A DNA stretch of 64,000 nucleotides from Planctomycetota bacterium (GTDB lineage Bacteria > Planctomycetota > J058), in NCBI GenBank assembly GCA_019636275.1, contig JAHBXY010000001.1, forward strand, positions 124,001 through 188,000. Reading direction: 5' to 3'. The notes under the pieces were generated by a model. It saw nothing but the letters and a program-made list of their open reading frames with translations. It searched no databases and was not told the origin of the DNA. Position numbers and translations under genes: made by a program. Below are positions 1 through 8,672 of the stretch, one piece after another (position 1 is the stretch's first letter; each line of letters begins with the position of its first letter).

Positions 1-2499
1 GGCTCCGCGACGGACGCGGCCCTCGTCGGCGCGGTGGTCGGCGTCAACGCGCTCGTCGGCGCCGGGCAGCGCCTGCGCGTCGAGGCGCTCCTGGCGCGGC
101 TCGACCTGAGCGAGCGGCGCGCCGTCCGGGCCCGCCGCGGCGGCCGCGAGGTCGACCTGGCGGCCGACGACCTCGTCCCGGGCGACGTCGTGCGCCTGGT
201 CGCGGGCGACGTCGTCCCGGCCGACTGCCGGCTCGTCGAGGCCGCCGGCCTCGAGGTCGACGAGTCGGCGCTCACGGGCGAGTCGCTCCCCGTGGCCAAG
301 GCCCCGGCCCCGAGCGCGGCCACGGCGGTCGCCGAGCGGGCGTCCATGCTGCACGAGGGCACGTCGCTGGCCGCCGGCGAGGCCTCCGCGGTCGTCGTCG
401 CCGTGGGCGACGACACCGAGGCCCGGCGCGGCCTCGCGGAGCGCCCGGCGCGGCGCAGCGGCGTCGAGGCGCGGCTGGACGAGCTCACGGCGCTGACCGT
501 GCCGGTCGCCGCGGGCGGCGGCGTGGCGCTCCTCGGCTCGACGCTCCTGCGCGGCGGCTCGACCCGGCAGGCCCTCGGCTCGGCCGTGAGCCTCGGCGTG
601 GCCGCCGTGCCCGAGGGGCTGCCGCTCCTGGCGACGCTGGCGCAGCTCTCGGCCGCGCGGCGCCTCTCCGCCCGCGGCGTCCTCGTGCGCGACCCGCGCG
701 CGATCGAGGCGCTCGGCCGCGTCGACGTCCTCTGCGCCGACAAGACCGGGACCCTCACGCACGGCCGGATCGCCCTGGCGCTGGTCGACGACGGCGAGGC
801 CGACGCGCCGCTCGACGCGCTCGGGCCATCGCAGCGGCGCGTGCTCGCGGCGGGGCTGCGCGCCTGCCCGCCGGCCGCCGAGGGCCAGCCGCTGGCGCAC
901 GTCACCGACCGCGCGCTCGTCGACGGGGCGCGGGCGGCCGGCGTCGAGCCGCACGACGGGCTCGAGGGCTGGACCCGCGTCGACGAGCTGCCGTTCGAGC
1001 CGGGGCGCGGCTTCCACGTCGTCGTCGGGCGGGCGCGCGGAGGCGGCGAGGTCCTGTGCCTCAAGGGCGCGCCGGAGGCGGTCCTCGAGCGCTGCGACCG
1101 CTGGCGCGGCGGCGAGGCGCCGCTCGACGAGCGCGCCCGCCAGCGGCTGGGCGAGCGGATCGATCGGCTCGCCCGGCGCGGCCTGCGCCTGCTCGCCGTG
1201 GCCGAGGGGCCGGCGAACGGTTGGCGCGCCGGCGACGAGGGCGCGATCCACGGCCTCGTCCTCCGCGGCTTCGTCGGCTTCGCCGACCCGGTGCGCGCCG
1301 CGGCCCGTCAGGCCGTCGCCGACCTGCGCCGGGCGGGGGTGACGCTGCTCATGGCCACGGGCGACCACCCGAGCACGGCCGAGGCGATCGCGGCCGAGCT
1401 GGGCGTGTTCGGCGACGGCGACGGCGGCGAGCTGCTGACCGGGCCCGAGCTGGACGCGCTCGACGACGACGCGCTGGCCGCGCGCCTCGGCCGCGTGACC
1501 GTGCTCGCCCGCGCCGCGCCGGCCCACAAGGCGCGGGTCGTGGCCGCCCTGCGCCGGGCGGGGCGCGTCGTGGCCATGGCCGGCGACGGCGCCAACGACG
1601 CGCCCGCGATCCGGGCGGCCGACGTGGGGATCGCGATCGGCGCGGCCAGCACCGGGGCGGCGCGCGCGGCCGCCGACCTCGTCGTGACCGACGAGCGCAT
1701 CGAGACCCTCGTCGACGCCGTGCTCGAGGGGCGCGCGCTCTGGCGCTCGGTGCGCGAGGCCGTGTCGATCCTCGTCGGCGGCAACCTGGGCGAGATCGGC
1801 TTCACGGTCCTGGGCGGCCTGACGAGCGGGCAGCCGCCGCTCAACACGCGCCAGCTCCTGCTCGTCAACCTGCTCACCGACGCCGTCCCGGCGCTGGCCG
1901 TGGCCGTGAGCCCGCCCGCCCGCGTGTCGCCCGAGGAGCTCATGGGCGAGGGGCCCGAGGCCTCGCTCGGCGAGGCGCTCACGCGCGACATCACCTGGCG
2001 CGCCGTCGTCACGGCGCTGGCCGCCTGGGGGGCGTGGCTGCCCGCCCGCCTCATGGGCCCGCGCGCGAGCGCCGACACGGTCGGCCTCGTCGGCCTCGTC
2101 GGGGCGCAGCTCGGCCAGACCCTCGTCGTCGGGGGCCGCGACCCGCGCGTGCTCGTCGCCGGCCTGGGGTCGCTCGGCGCGCTGCTGACCGTCGTCGAGA
2201 CGCCGGGGCTGAGCCAGTTCTTCGGCTGCCGCCCGCTCGGGCCGCTCGGCCTCCTGCAGGCGGGCGCCGCGGCCGCGGCGGCCACCGGCGCCGCAGCCGT
2301 CCTGCCCGGCGCGCTCGAGCGCGCCCGGGCGCTGGCCGCGCGCAGCGGCGCCCTCGAGCAACTCGAGCGGAGCGAGGTCGGGCGCATGTTCCGCGAGAGC
2401 CGCCTGCTCACCCGCCTGCGCCGCGAGGGCGCGCCCGGGCCGGGCCAGGGCCTGCGACGACGGTTCCAGGTGACGGACCTGCTCCTCCGCCGACCCTGA
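1..2499 (+). CDS. P-type cation-transporting ATPase (3' part; start lies left of the window)
   Basis: The frame is already open at base 1, so the N-terminus is missing. Numbered from the first GTG/ATG-type codon at 34, the actuator motif TGES is at residues 81-84, a PEGLP membrane motif near 194, the phosphorylated Asp of DKTGTLT near 236, and the hinge motif GDGANDAP at 517-524. Hydrophobic helices follow to about residue 740. Family knowledge: such pumps move cations across the inner membrane using an aspartyl-phosphate intermediate. The PEGLPLLATLAQ and RDPRAIEALGRVD context resembles mycobacterial CtpI-type pumps more than CPx metal pumps, and no CPC motif is visible. Ion specificity cannot be read from this fragment. 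The Arg-rich C-terminus after the last helix is probably cytoplasmic. The call as a P-type ATPase is secure; the subtype is tentative. Confidence 0.95.
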   Translation, partial: GSATDAALVGAVVGVNALVGAGQRLRVEALLARLDLSERRAVRARRGGREVDLAADDLVPGDVVRLVAGDVVPADCRLVEAAGLEVDESALTGESLPVAKAPAPSAATAVAERASMLHEGTSLAAGEASAVVVAVGDDTEARRGLAERPARRSGVEARLDELTALTVPVAAGGGVALLGSTLLRGGSTRQALGSAVSLGVAAVPEGLPLLATLAQLSAARRLSARGVLVRDPRAIEALGRVDVLCADKTGTLTHGRIALALVDDGEADAPLDALGPSQRRVLAAGLRACPPAAEGQPLAHVTDRALVDGARAAGVEPHDGLEGWTRVDELPFEPGRGFHVVVGRARGGGEVLCLKGAPEAVLERCDRWRGGEAPLDERARQRLGERIDRLARRGLRLLAVAEGPANGWRAGDEGAIHGLVLRGFVGFADPVRAAARQAVADLRRAGVTLLMATGDHPSTAEAIAAELGVFGDGDGGELLTGPELDALDDDALAARLGRVTVLARAAPAHKARVVAALRRAGRVVAMAGDGANDAPAIRAADVGIAIGAASTGAARAAADLVVTDERIETLVDAVLEGRALWRSVREAVSILVGGNLGEIGFTVLGGLTSGQPPLNTRQLLLVNLLTDAVPALAVAVSPPARVSPEELMGEGPEASLGEALTRDITWRAVVTALAAWGAWLPARLMGPRASADTVGLVGLVGAQLGQTLVVGGRDPRVLVAGLGSLGALLTVVETPGLSQFFGCRPLGPLGLLQAGAAAAAATGAAAVLPGALERARALAARSGALEQLERSEVGRMFRESRLLTRLRREGAPGPGQGLRRRFQVTDLLLRRP

Positions 2500-2704
2500 C
2501 GAGCACGGGCCCGGGAGCCCTGGCCGCGGGCTGGAGCTCACAGCGGCCGTCGCTGTTCTGATGTCCACGTCCGGGCGCGGGACCCTTGCTCCGATCCGCG
2601 GTGAGGCGCCTGTCGCCCTCGCTCCGGCCGCTACGCGGCCTCCGCTCGGGGACGGCGCCACCGCTCGATCTGCTCGCTTCGCTCGCAATCGAGGGTGAGC
2701 GCGG

Positions 2705-3637
2705 TCAGCGACCCCGGCGGGCGCCCCGTCCGCGCGGACGCTTCCCGTCGCTCAGGACCGCGCACACCTTGCGCTCGAGCGTCGCCGCGTCGAGCGCCTC
2801 GAGGACCAGCGCCGCGGCCCGCTCCAGCCGGTTCACGTCGGCGCAGCCCGCCAGCGCCGCCCTGAGTCGCGGAGACAGCGCCCCGAGCCGGCGCGCGAGC
2901 TGCAGCTCGAGCACGGCGCGCCTTCCCCGCAGCGACCCCTCCTCGCGGCCCTCCTCGCGGCCTTCCTCGCGGCCTTCCTTGTGGCCTTCCTTTCGACCCA
3001 GCTCCACGAGCTCCTGCGCGGTCAGCTTCACCGCGGTCGGCCCCCAGACGCTCGGCTCCTTCATCACGGCCTCTCCGATCTTCATTCTAGTCGCCGCCGC
3101 GAGCCCGGCGTCCCCGTACAGCGTCCGCAGGTTGTCCGCCGCCTCGACCCGGTGGTCGAACGCGCGCAGGAACGACGTCCCGGCGCCCGGCGGGAGGGCG
3201 CGGACGTCGACCGCGAGCACCTCCAGCGGACCCAGGCGGGCGCCATGGCAGCCCCGCAGGCCCCGCTCTCCGAAGGCGAACAGGTCCAAGGCCTGCCCCG
3301 GCCGGCCCACCATCAGCACCAGCGCCAGCGGCGGGCGAGCCGTCCTCCAGCGGCCCTTCAGCCACTGCTCGACCAGCCACGCCGTCTTGAGCACCACCGT
3401 GGCCATCTTCACGGGCGTGGGGGGCTGCGAGAAGTGCTCGACCAGCACCGCGCGACCGTCGAGATCGCCCTGGATCACGCCCCAGGCCTCGCTCGCGCGC
3501 TCGGGCGGGAACAGGCAGTCGATCGCCCGCGAGGACTCCGGGATCGTGAGCTCGGTCTCGAGGCGCGGGCCCACCACCGCCCGCACGAGCGCGATCGCGC
3601 GGCGCTGGTGACGTCGGTGGTCGGACGACGTGCGCAT
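2705..3637 (-). CDS. RpnA-like PD-(D/E)XK family protein with GREEG repeat tail
   Basis: 310 residues, ATG start. The N-terminal half looks like the Rpn/putative-transposase nuclease family (recombination-promoting nucleases of the PD-(D/E)XK fold). There is an Asp at about 40 in an AIDCLF segment and a Glu at about 67 in LVEHFSQ, where the family normally has LIEHQS. The following catalytic Lys is not obvious, so activity is uncertain. Residues 214-233 form a tandem Gly-Arg-Glu-Glu stretch, typical of these proteins, followed by a short helical C-terminal region. The gene stands alone. Upstream it is divergent from the HEAT/VWA gene across 137 bp; downstream, 205 bp without a gene separate it from the ATPase and contain only short GC-rich hairpins (for example GGCCGC-TAC-GCGGCC). 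Such genes are often multicopy and mobile in related genomes (from memory). Confidence 0.75.
   Translation of the reverse strand: MRTSSDHRRHQRRAIALVRAVVGPRLETELTIPESSRAIDCLFPPERASEAWGVIQGDLDGRAVLVEHFSQPPTPVKMATVVLKTAWLVEQWLKGRWRTARPPLALVLMVGRPGQALDLFAFGERGLRGCHGARLGPLEVLAVDVRALPPGAGTSFLRAFDHRVEAADNLRTLYGDAGLAAATRMKIGEAVMKEPSVWGPTAVKLTAQELVELGRKEGHKEGREEGREEGREEGSLRGRRAVLELQLARRLGALSPRLRAALAGCADVNRLERAAALVLEALDAATLERKVCAVLSDGKRPRGRGARRGR
2939..2998 (-). repeat. Five tandem 12-bp units coding for the GREEG-like tail
   Basis: Five consecutive 12-bp units inside the RpnA-like gene. The two at 2939-2962 are identical and the next three diverge progressively. On the coding strand they give a four-residue Gly-(Arg/His)-(Glu/Lys)-Glu periodicity. 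The unit number is likely to vary by slippage. Confidence 0.85.
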
Positions 3638-3774
3638 GCCTGGCCCTCGGAGACGCAGCCTACCGCCGGGGTCCGACAGGTATGTTCGTTGTTTGTTCGC
3701 TCGCGTGCGCTTCCTCGCGGCAGGTCCGGCTCGCCAGCGGCGGCGCCGGGCGGCAGAATGCGGCCGGAGGCCCG

Positions 3775-5423
3775 ATGCGACCCGCCCGCCCGCTCGCGCT
3801 CGCCCTGCTCGTCGCCGCCGGGGCCCTCGCCGCCCCGCCGCCCGAGGGCCCGCCGTTCTTCGACCGCAAGCGCGCGCTCGAGGCCCAGAACGAGGCCGCC
3901 CGGGCCGCGGCCGACGAGGCCCGGACGACCTCCGACCCGGCGCGCGTCGCGGCGCTCCTGGCCGACGACAGCGGCCTGGTGCGCGACCGGGCCTTCGGGG
4001 TCCTCGCCGAGCGCGACGACGAGGCCCTCCTGCGCGCGCTCGCGCCGCACCTCGGGCACCGCGACGAGTTCGTCAGCGCCGGTGTGGCCGAGCTCTACGC
4101 GCAGCGCCGCTTCGCCGGCGGCCGCGAGGCGCTGGAGAAGGTCGGGCTGGCGAGCCGGAGCGAGGTCACGGCGCTCGAGGCGATCTGGGCGCTGGAGGCG
4201 CTCGGCGACGCGGCCTCGTTCGAGGCGCTCGAGCGCGCGTTCAAGCGCCGGAAGGAGCACCGCGTCCGCGGCGACGCGCTGATCGCCCTGGCCGCCGTGG
4301 CCCCGGGGCCGGCGCGCGCGGTCGTCGAGGGCGCCCTGCAGGACCCGGCCCCGCCGGTGCGGATCGGCGCGCTGGTGGCCCTGCGCGCGCTCGACCCGCG
4401 CGCGGCGGCCGCCGCGGCGGTCGACGTCGTCGCGGCCAAGCCCGACCGCAAGAACGCCGCCTGGGAGCCGCGCCTGCTCCTGTGCGCCCTCGAGGTCCTG
4501 CGCCAGTGGACCGGCCGCGCGGCCGAGCGAGACCTCGTCGTCCGCGCGGTCGACGCGCTGATCGAGCGCCTCGCCCGCGAGGAGGGGCTGCCACAGCACG
4601 AGGTGAACCTGACGCTCGACGACCTGACGCAGGCCGGCGGCCTCGAGGCCGACCCGGAGATCTGGCGCGGGTGGTGGGCGCCGCGGCGCGACGCGTTCCA
4701 GCCCGTCGACAAGGCGCCGCCCGCGCCGCCCGCGCCCGAGCCCGGCATTCCGCCGACGGGCGGCGATGTGGCGACGACGCGCCGCCCGCGGCGCCGGCCC
4801 GCCCCGAGACGGGCAAGGACGGGCGCACGAGGGTGCGCTTCCACGGCGTCCCCGTGCGCAGCAAGCGCCTGGTCTTCGCGCAGGACATGTCGGGCGGGAT
4901 GAACAACCCGCTCGACAAGGAGGCCGGCCCGCTCTCGAAGCTCCAGTTCTCCAAGGACGAGCTGGTGCGCGTGCTCGAGGCCCTGCCCGACGACGTGCGC
5001 ACGAACGTCGTGTTCTTCGCCAGCGACTACTGGCGCCACGCCGAGCAGCTCGTCCCGATCAACCGCGCGCGCGCGGCGCTGGTCGGCTTCGTGAAGGAGG
5101 CCGCCACCCCCGACTTCCGCAAGGCGCAGGACCGGCACCGCTCGCGCTCGAACATCTACGACCCGCTCGTGTTCGCCATGGAGGACCCGGAGATCGACAC
5201 GGTGTTCTTCCTCTCCGAGGGCGGCCCCAACGAGGGGCGCTACGTCGAGCGCGAGCGGCTGCTGCGCCACGTCGTGCGCCTGAACGTCTACCAGCGCGTG
5301 CAGGTGCACACGCTCCAGGTGACCAACGACCGCGCCGGCGGGGCGTTCCTGCGCCGGGTGGCGGAGGTCACGGGCGGGCAGTTCCACGACGTCGAGGCCC
5401 TGAAGGCCGCGCGGGCGCGCTGA
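3775..5423 (+). CDS. Secreted HEAT-repeat / von Willebrand factor A protein, frameshifted
   Basis: ATG at 3775 follows GGAGG (3766-3770) with 4-nt spacing. A CAGAAT box at 3754-3759 may be its -10. The first part (frame 1) has a signal peptide, an acidic linker and several HEAT-like helical repeats over about residues 50-260, then a Pro-rich linker. At roughly 4760-4775 the coherent reading moves to frame 3, which encodes a VWA-like domain to the stop at 5423. That domain begins RLVFAQDMSGGMN, a DxSGxM-type metal site, and includes VVFFASDYW and VFFLSEGG strands. Neither frame alone gives a sensible protein: frame 1 turns Arg-rich and stops at 4902, and frame 3 upstream is Arg/Pro noise. A single-base indel, by mutation or assembly, is the simplest reading. 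Intact, it would be about 548 residues, exported, and probably involved in protein-protein interaction. A GTG at 4833 could start a separate VWA protein. Confidence 0.7.
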
Positions 5424-5451
5424 GCGAAGGACGACCGAGGACGCGGGGAGG

Positions 5452-6177
5452 TCACACCGCGACGGCCACCAGCCCCAGGTTGTCGCGCCCCCGCCGGTTG
5501 GCGTGGTCGAGCAGGCCGTCGACCCGCGCGAGCAGGGGGTCGTCCTTCCGCAGGGCCGCCGCCACCTGCTCCGGGTCGAGGCCGGAGGCCTGCCACTCGA
5601 GCCCGTCGGTCGCCAGGAGCACGACGTCGCCCGGGGCGAGCGTGGCCGTGCCCACCTCCACCGGCGCGGGCAGGGTGGCCAGCGGGCGGCCGCCCATGAA
5701 GTTCATGACCGGCTGGTTCTTCAGGGCCGCCGCCTCGCGCCCGACGACGAGGAGCAGGCTGTCGCCGACGTTGGCCCAGGCGAGCGCCCGGTCCTTGACG
5801 TGCACGGCGAGGGCGGTCGTCTCGGAGCGGTCGTCGCGGCCCCGCTCGAGCAGGCGGCCGTCGAGGAGGAACAGCGCCTCCCGCAGGCGGGCCGCCGGCT
5901 CGGCGGCGCGCGCCTGCCCCCAGGCGGTCAGGAGGTGCTGGCAGACGAGCTCGGCCGTCTTGCCGCCGAAGTGGGCGTCGGCCACGCAGGCGAGGAGCCC
6001 GCCGTCGTCGAGCGCGACCAGCGCCACCGAGTCCTCGCAGGCCCAGCGCTTGACGTTCATGGACTCGGCCCCCGAGGCCAGCCCGGCGCAGGCCCAGGGG
6101 CCGACCGCCCGGGAGGCGGCGGCGCCCTTGGCGGTGAGGCTCGAGCCGAGGAGCAGCACGGGGGCGGCGGTGGTCAT
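5452..6177 (-). CDS. PPM-type (PP2C-like) protein Ser/Thr phosphatase
   Basis: 241 residues, cytoplasmic. The metal-binding Asp residues of the PPM fold are recognisable: a CEDS segment near 47-50 in place of RxxNED, VADAHFGG at 65-72 (for VxDGHGG), VGDS with Asp139, LATDGLEW with Asp191, and GRDNLGLV with Asp232. These fit manganese- or magnesium-dependent dephosphorylation of Ser/Thr phosphoproteins. The Gly to Ala and His to Phe changes in the DGHGG box are unusual, but the Asp is kept. It is divergent from the roadblock-FHA gene at 6262. FHA domains bind phospho-Thr, so the pair may be one phospho-signalling module (inference). The protein kinase in this window, at 36.6-38.4 kb, is not adjacent. 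Confidence 0.85.
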   Translation of the reverse strand: MTTAAPVLLLGSSLTAKGAAASRAVGPWACAGLASGAESMNVKRWACEDSVALVALDDGGLLACVADAHFGGKTAELVCQHLLTAWGQARAAEPAARLREALFLLDGRLLERGRDDRSETTALAVHVKDRALAWANVGDSLLLVVGREAAALKNQPVMNFMGGRPLATLPAPVEVGTATLAPGDVVLLATDGLEWQASGLDPEQVAAALRKDDPLLARVDGLLDHANRRGRDNLGLVAVAV

Positions 6178-6183
6178 GGCCGA

Positions 6184-6189
6184 ATTCTA
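6184..6189 (-). promoter_or_regulatory. Putative -10 box TAGAAT of the PPM phosphatase gene
   Basis: TAGAAT on the minus strand ends 6 nt before the ATG at 6177 and there is no Shine-Dalgarno in the gap. This matches the TAnnnT-to-start spacing seen at many genes here and suggests a leaderless mRNA. Confidence 0.5.
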
Positions 6190-6261
6190 GTCATTCGCCC
6201 CGGACGTGGAGCGGAGCCGCTCGCCTTGTCAGAATGCCAGCGGGTGGGAGGCCTTTCGCCC

Positions 6262-7020
6262 GTGGACCACATCACCGACCTCGTCGGGCAGCTGCACAAG
6301 ATCAAGAACCTCCTCCACGGGTGCGAGAGCCTCTCGGTCGCCAGCACCGACGGCCTGGTCCTCGCGACGACCCACGACGAGGGGCGCAAGGGCGAGTTCG
6401 TCGCCGCCGTGACCTCGCTCCTGCTCACCAACACGGCCTCGCTCCTGGCCCCGCTCAAGGCGGGCGAGTGCCGCGCGCTCGACTTCCGGGGCGATCGGCA
6501 GGTGCTCATGGTGCGGCTGCCCGACACCAAGGCCTACCTGATCTGCGTGCAGCACCCGGGCGCCCACGCGGTGAACCTCGACGAGCCGACGCTGCGGGCG
6601 GCGCTCTCCAACGTGCCGAACCTGCTCCACGCCCAGGACGTCGCCCGCACCCGCCGCTGGCTGCTCCAGCGCGACAAGTCGCTGCGGTTCCCCGTGCGCA
6701 ACCGGCTGCTCGTGGGCCGCGCGCACCACTGCGACGTCGTCCTGCCCTCGGCCCGCGTCAACGCCGAGCACCTGATCGTCGAGGTCGTGGCCGAGCGGCG
6801 GCTGCAGGCGACGGACCTCGACACGGAGCACGGCACCCGGCTCAACGGCCGCGCGTTCGACGGCTGCGTCGAGCTGTCGATCGGCGACCGCCTGACCCTG
6901 CCCAGGTCGGGCAGCCTCGTCGTGTGCGCCGTCGACCACGAGGGCCGCGAGCTGGGGCCCGACGGCCGGCCGGTCTCGGCGCGCGCCACGCGCCGGACCA
7001 AGACCGAGAGCCGCTCCTGA
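6262..7020 (+). CDS. Roadblock/LC7-like plus FHA domain protein
   Basis: 252 residues from a GTG at 6262. GGGAGG at 6247-6252 lies 9 nt upstream and decides this start; the frame is open far upstream but has no sensible protein there. Residues about 1-100 resemble a roadblock/LC7 domain (SLSVASTDGLVLAT strand, then a helix and a second strand set), a fold common in bacterial regulators of small GTPases. Residues about 145-225 are an FHA domain with RLLVGRAHHCDVVLP, a Val-Asn-Ala-Glu-His segment and GTRLNGR, which in the family binds phospho-Thr peptides. The tail is short and basic. The CAGAAT at 6230-6235 may be a -10. The next gene overlaps its end or starts beside it. No GTPase partner is encoded next to it. 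Confidence 0.8.
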   Translation: MDHITDLVGQLHKIKNLLHGCESLSVASTDGLVLATTHDEGRKGEFVAAVTSLLLTNTASLLAPLKAGECRALDFRGDRQVLMVRLPDTKAYLICVQHPGAHAVNLDEPTLRAALSNVPNLLHAQDVARTRRWLLQRDKSLRFPVRNRLLVGRAHHCDVVLPSARVNAEHLIVEVVAERRLQATDLDTEHGTRLNGRAFDGCVELSIGDRLTLPRSGSLVVCAVDHEGRELGPDGRPVSARATRRTKTESRS

Positions 7021-8669
7021 CGGACCCCGGCGCGCCGCCGCAGGCGCCCGGTGCTCCGCCGCGGGCAGGGCGCACGTCCGGCGCGTCGCCCGACCGAGGC
7101 CCCGGCCTCGGCGCCCTGTGCCTGCGGCTCTACGCCGCCGCGCTCGCCCTGCGGGCGCTCGCCGCCGCCCGCGCCGACTCGCTCTACCCCGACGGCGCCG
7201 TCGAGCTGGAGGTCGCGCGGGCCCTGGCCGAGGGCCGCTGGGCCGACGCGCTCGACGCGCGCTTCCACCCGCTCCTCGGCGCCTTGACCGCGCCGCTCGC
7301 GCGCGCCGGCCTACCGCCCGAGGGCGCGGCGCTGACCCTCGTGGTCCTCCTCTCCTCCCTCGTCGCCCCGCTCGCGGCCCTCACGGCCGCGCGCCTGGCG
7401 CCGGCCGCGCCGCTGCGCGCGGCGGCGCTGGCCGGCCTGCTCGCCGCGGCCCAGCCCTGGCTCGTGCGGCTCGGCGGCCAGGTCATGGCCTACGGCCCGG
7501 CCCACGCGGCGCTCGCGCTGGCGCTCCTCGCCGCCGTGGGCGCCGCGGCTCGCCCGGGCCTGCTGACCGGCGGACTGACCGGCGCCGCGATCGGCCTCGG
7601 CTGGCTGGCCCGCAGCGACGCCCTGGCGACCGGCCCGGGGCTGGCGCTCGTGGCGCTGGTCGCCGCCGGCCGAGCCGGCTGGCGGCAGACCGCGACGGTG
7701 GCGCTCGGCCTCGCGCTGGGCGCGGCCCTGCTCATGAGCCCGTACCTCGTGGCCATGCGCCTCCACGCGGGCGAGTGGCGGCTGTCGCTCAAGAAGCGCG
7801 TCGATCAGGTCGTGCGCGTGCCGACGCCGGCGCCCCCCGATGGCGGCGCGCCGCCGGCCGCGACGACCCCGAGCCTGGCGGACCTGGTCGTGATCGAGGC
7901 CGAGGGCGGCGACCCGGCCGCCCCGGCGCGGCGGACGCGGGCGACCGCTCTGCCGCCGGGCGAGGCCGCGTGGGTGGCGGGCCCTGCAGGCGGTCCGCCG
8001 CCCGCGCACCCGCTGGTCCTGGCCCTCGCCGCCTGCGGGCTGCTCGTGGCGCGCGGACCCGGACGCTGGGCGGCCGGCGGCGCTCGGCGGGTTCCCGTCG
8101 CCGTGCACGCGCTCCTGAAGACGAACTGGGGCTACACGTCGGTGCTCCACCAAGTCGGCCGCCGCCGTCCTGGTCGCGCCGCTCGCCGGCGCCGCGGCCC
8201 GCGCCTGGGCGCTCGCCGCCGGGCGCCGCGCCACGCGGCGCTGGCCGCCGTGGTCCTGTTCGCCCTGGTCCACAAGGCGCTCGAGCCGCAGCTCCAGGGC
8301 AAGGCGCCCGAGCGGACGCTGGGGCCGGCCCTGCGCGCCCTCGCCGGCCCGGGCCCGCTCGTGCTCGCCGGCCACGACGCGCGGGTCGTGGCCCACGACG
8401 CCCGCGCCGACTACGTGGACGTGCGCGAGGTCCCGGGCCCGGCCGCGGCCGGGGTGCAGGCGCTCCGGGCCCGCGGCGCCCGCCACCTGGTCGTGTTCCT
8501 CCGCCGGCGGCAGGCCCCGCCCGACGGCGCCGCGCCGACGCTCGAGGCGGCCCTGGCGCCGCTCGGGGTCGTGCGGCGGGGCGACCCCGTGCGCAGCGCT
8601 GGCGAGGGCGGGGTGCGCTACGATTGGCTCGTCTTCCAGCTCGACCCCGCCCCTGACGGAGGCCCCTGA
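7017..8669 (+). CDS. GT-C-like polytopic membrane glycosyltransferase (reading frame disturbed near 8150-8215)
   Basis: About 550 residues. The start is unclear: frame 3 opens at a CTG at 7017 overlapping the previous stop, and no ATG or GTG lies in frame before the first membrane helix. The protein has many hydrophobic helices, an early loop with YPDGAVELEVARALAEG and a soluble C-terminal part, as in PMT/ArnT-like (GT39/GT83-type) transferases that use polyprenyl-phosphate sugars. Between about 8150 and 8215 frame 3 becomes Arg-rich, while frame 1 encodes a good membrane segment (SAAAVLVAPLAGAAARAWAL). Frame 3 then resumes with another helix. Two compensating indels are therefore likely. It lies just upstream of a DPM1-like GT2 that could supply its lipid-linked donor. 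The family assignment rests on topology and context, not on a diagnostic motif. Confidence 0.6.
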   Translation: MTDPGAPPQAPGAPPRAGRTSGASPDRGPGLGALCLRLYAAALALRALAAARADSLYPDGAVELEVARALAEGRWADALDARFHPLLGALTAPLARAGLPPEGAALTLVVLLSSLVAPLAALTAARLAPAAPLRAAALAGLLAAAQPWLVRLGGQVMAYGPAHAALALALLAAVGAAARPGLLTGGLTGAAIGLGWLARSDALATGPGLALVALVAAGRAGWRQTATVALGLALGAALLMSPYLVAMRLHAGEWRLSLKKRVDQVVRVPTPAPPDGGAPPAATTPSLADLVVIEAEGGDPAAPARRTRATALPPGEAAWVAGPAGGPPPAHPLVLALAACGLLVARGPGRWAAGGARRVPVAVHALLKTNWGYTSVLHQVGRRRPGRAARRRRGPRLGARRRAPRHAALAAVVLFALVHKALEPQLQGKAPERTLGPALRALAGPGPLVLAGHDARVVAHDARADYVDVREVPGPAAAGVQALRARGARHLVVFLRRRQAPPDGAAPTLEAALAPLGVVRRGDPVRSAGEGGVRYDWLVFQLDPAPDGGP

Positions 8670-8672
8670 CCC

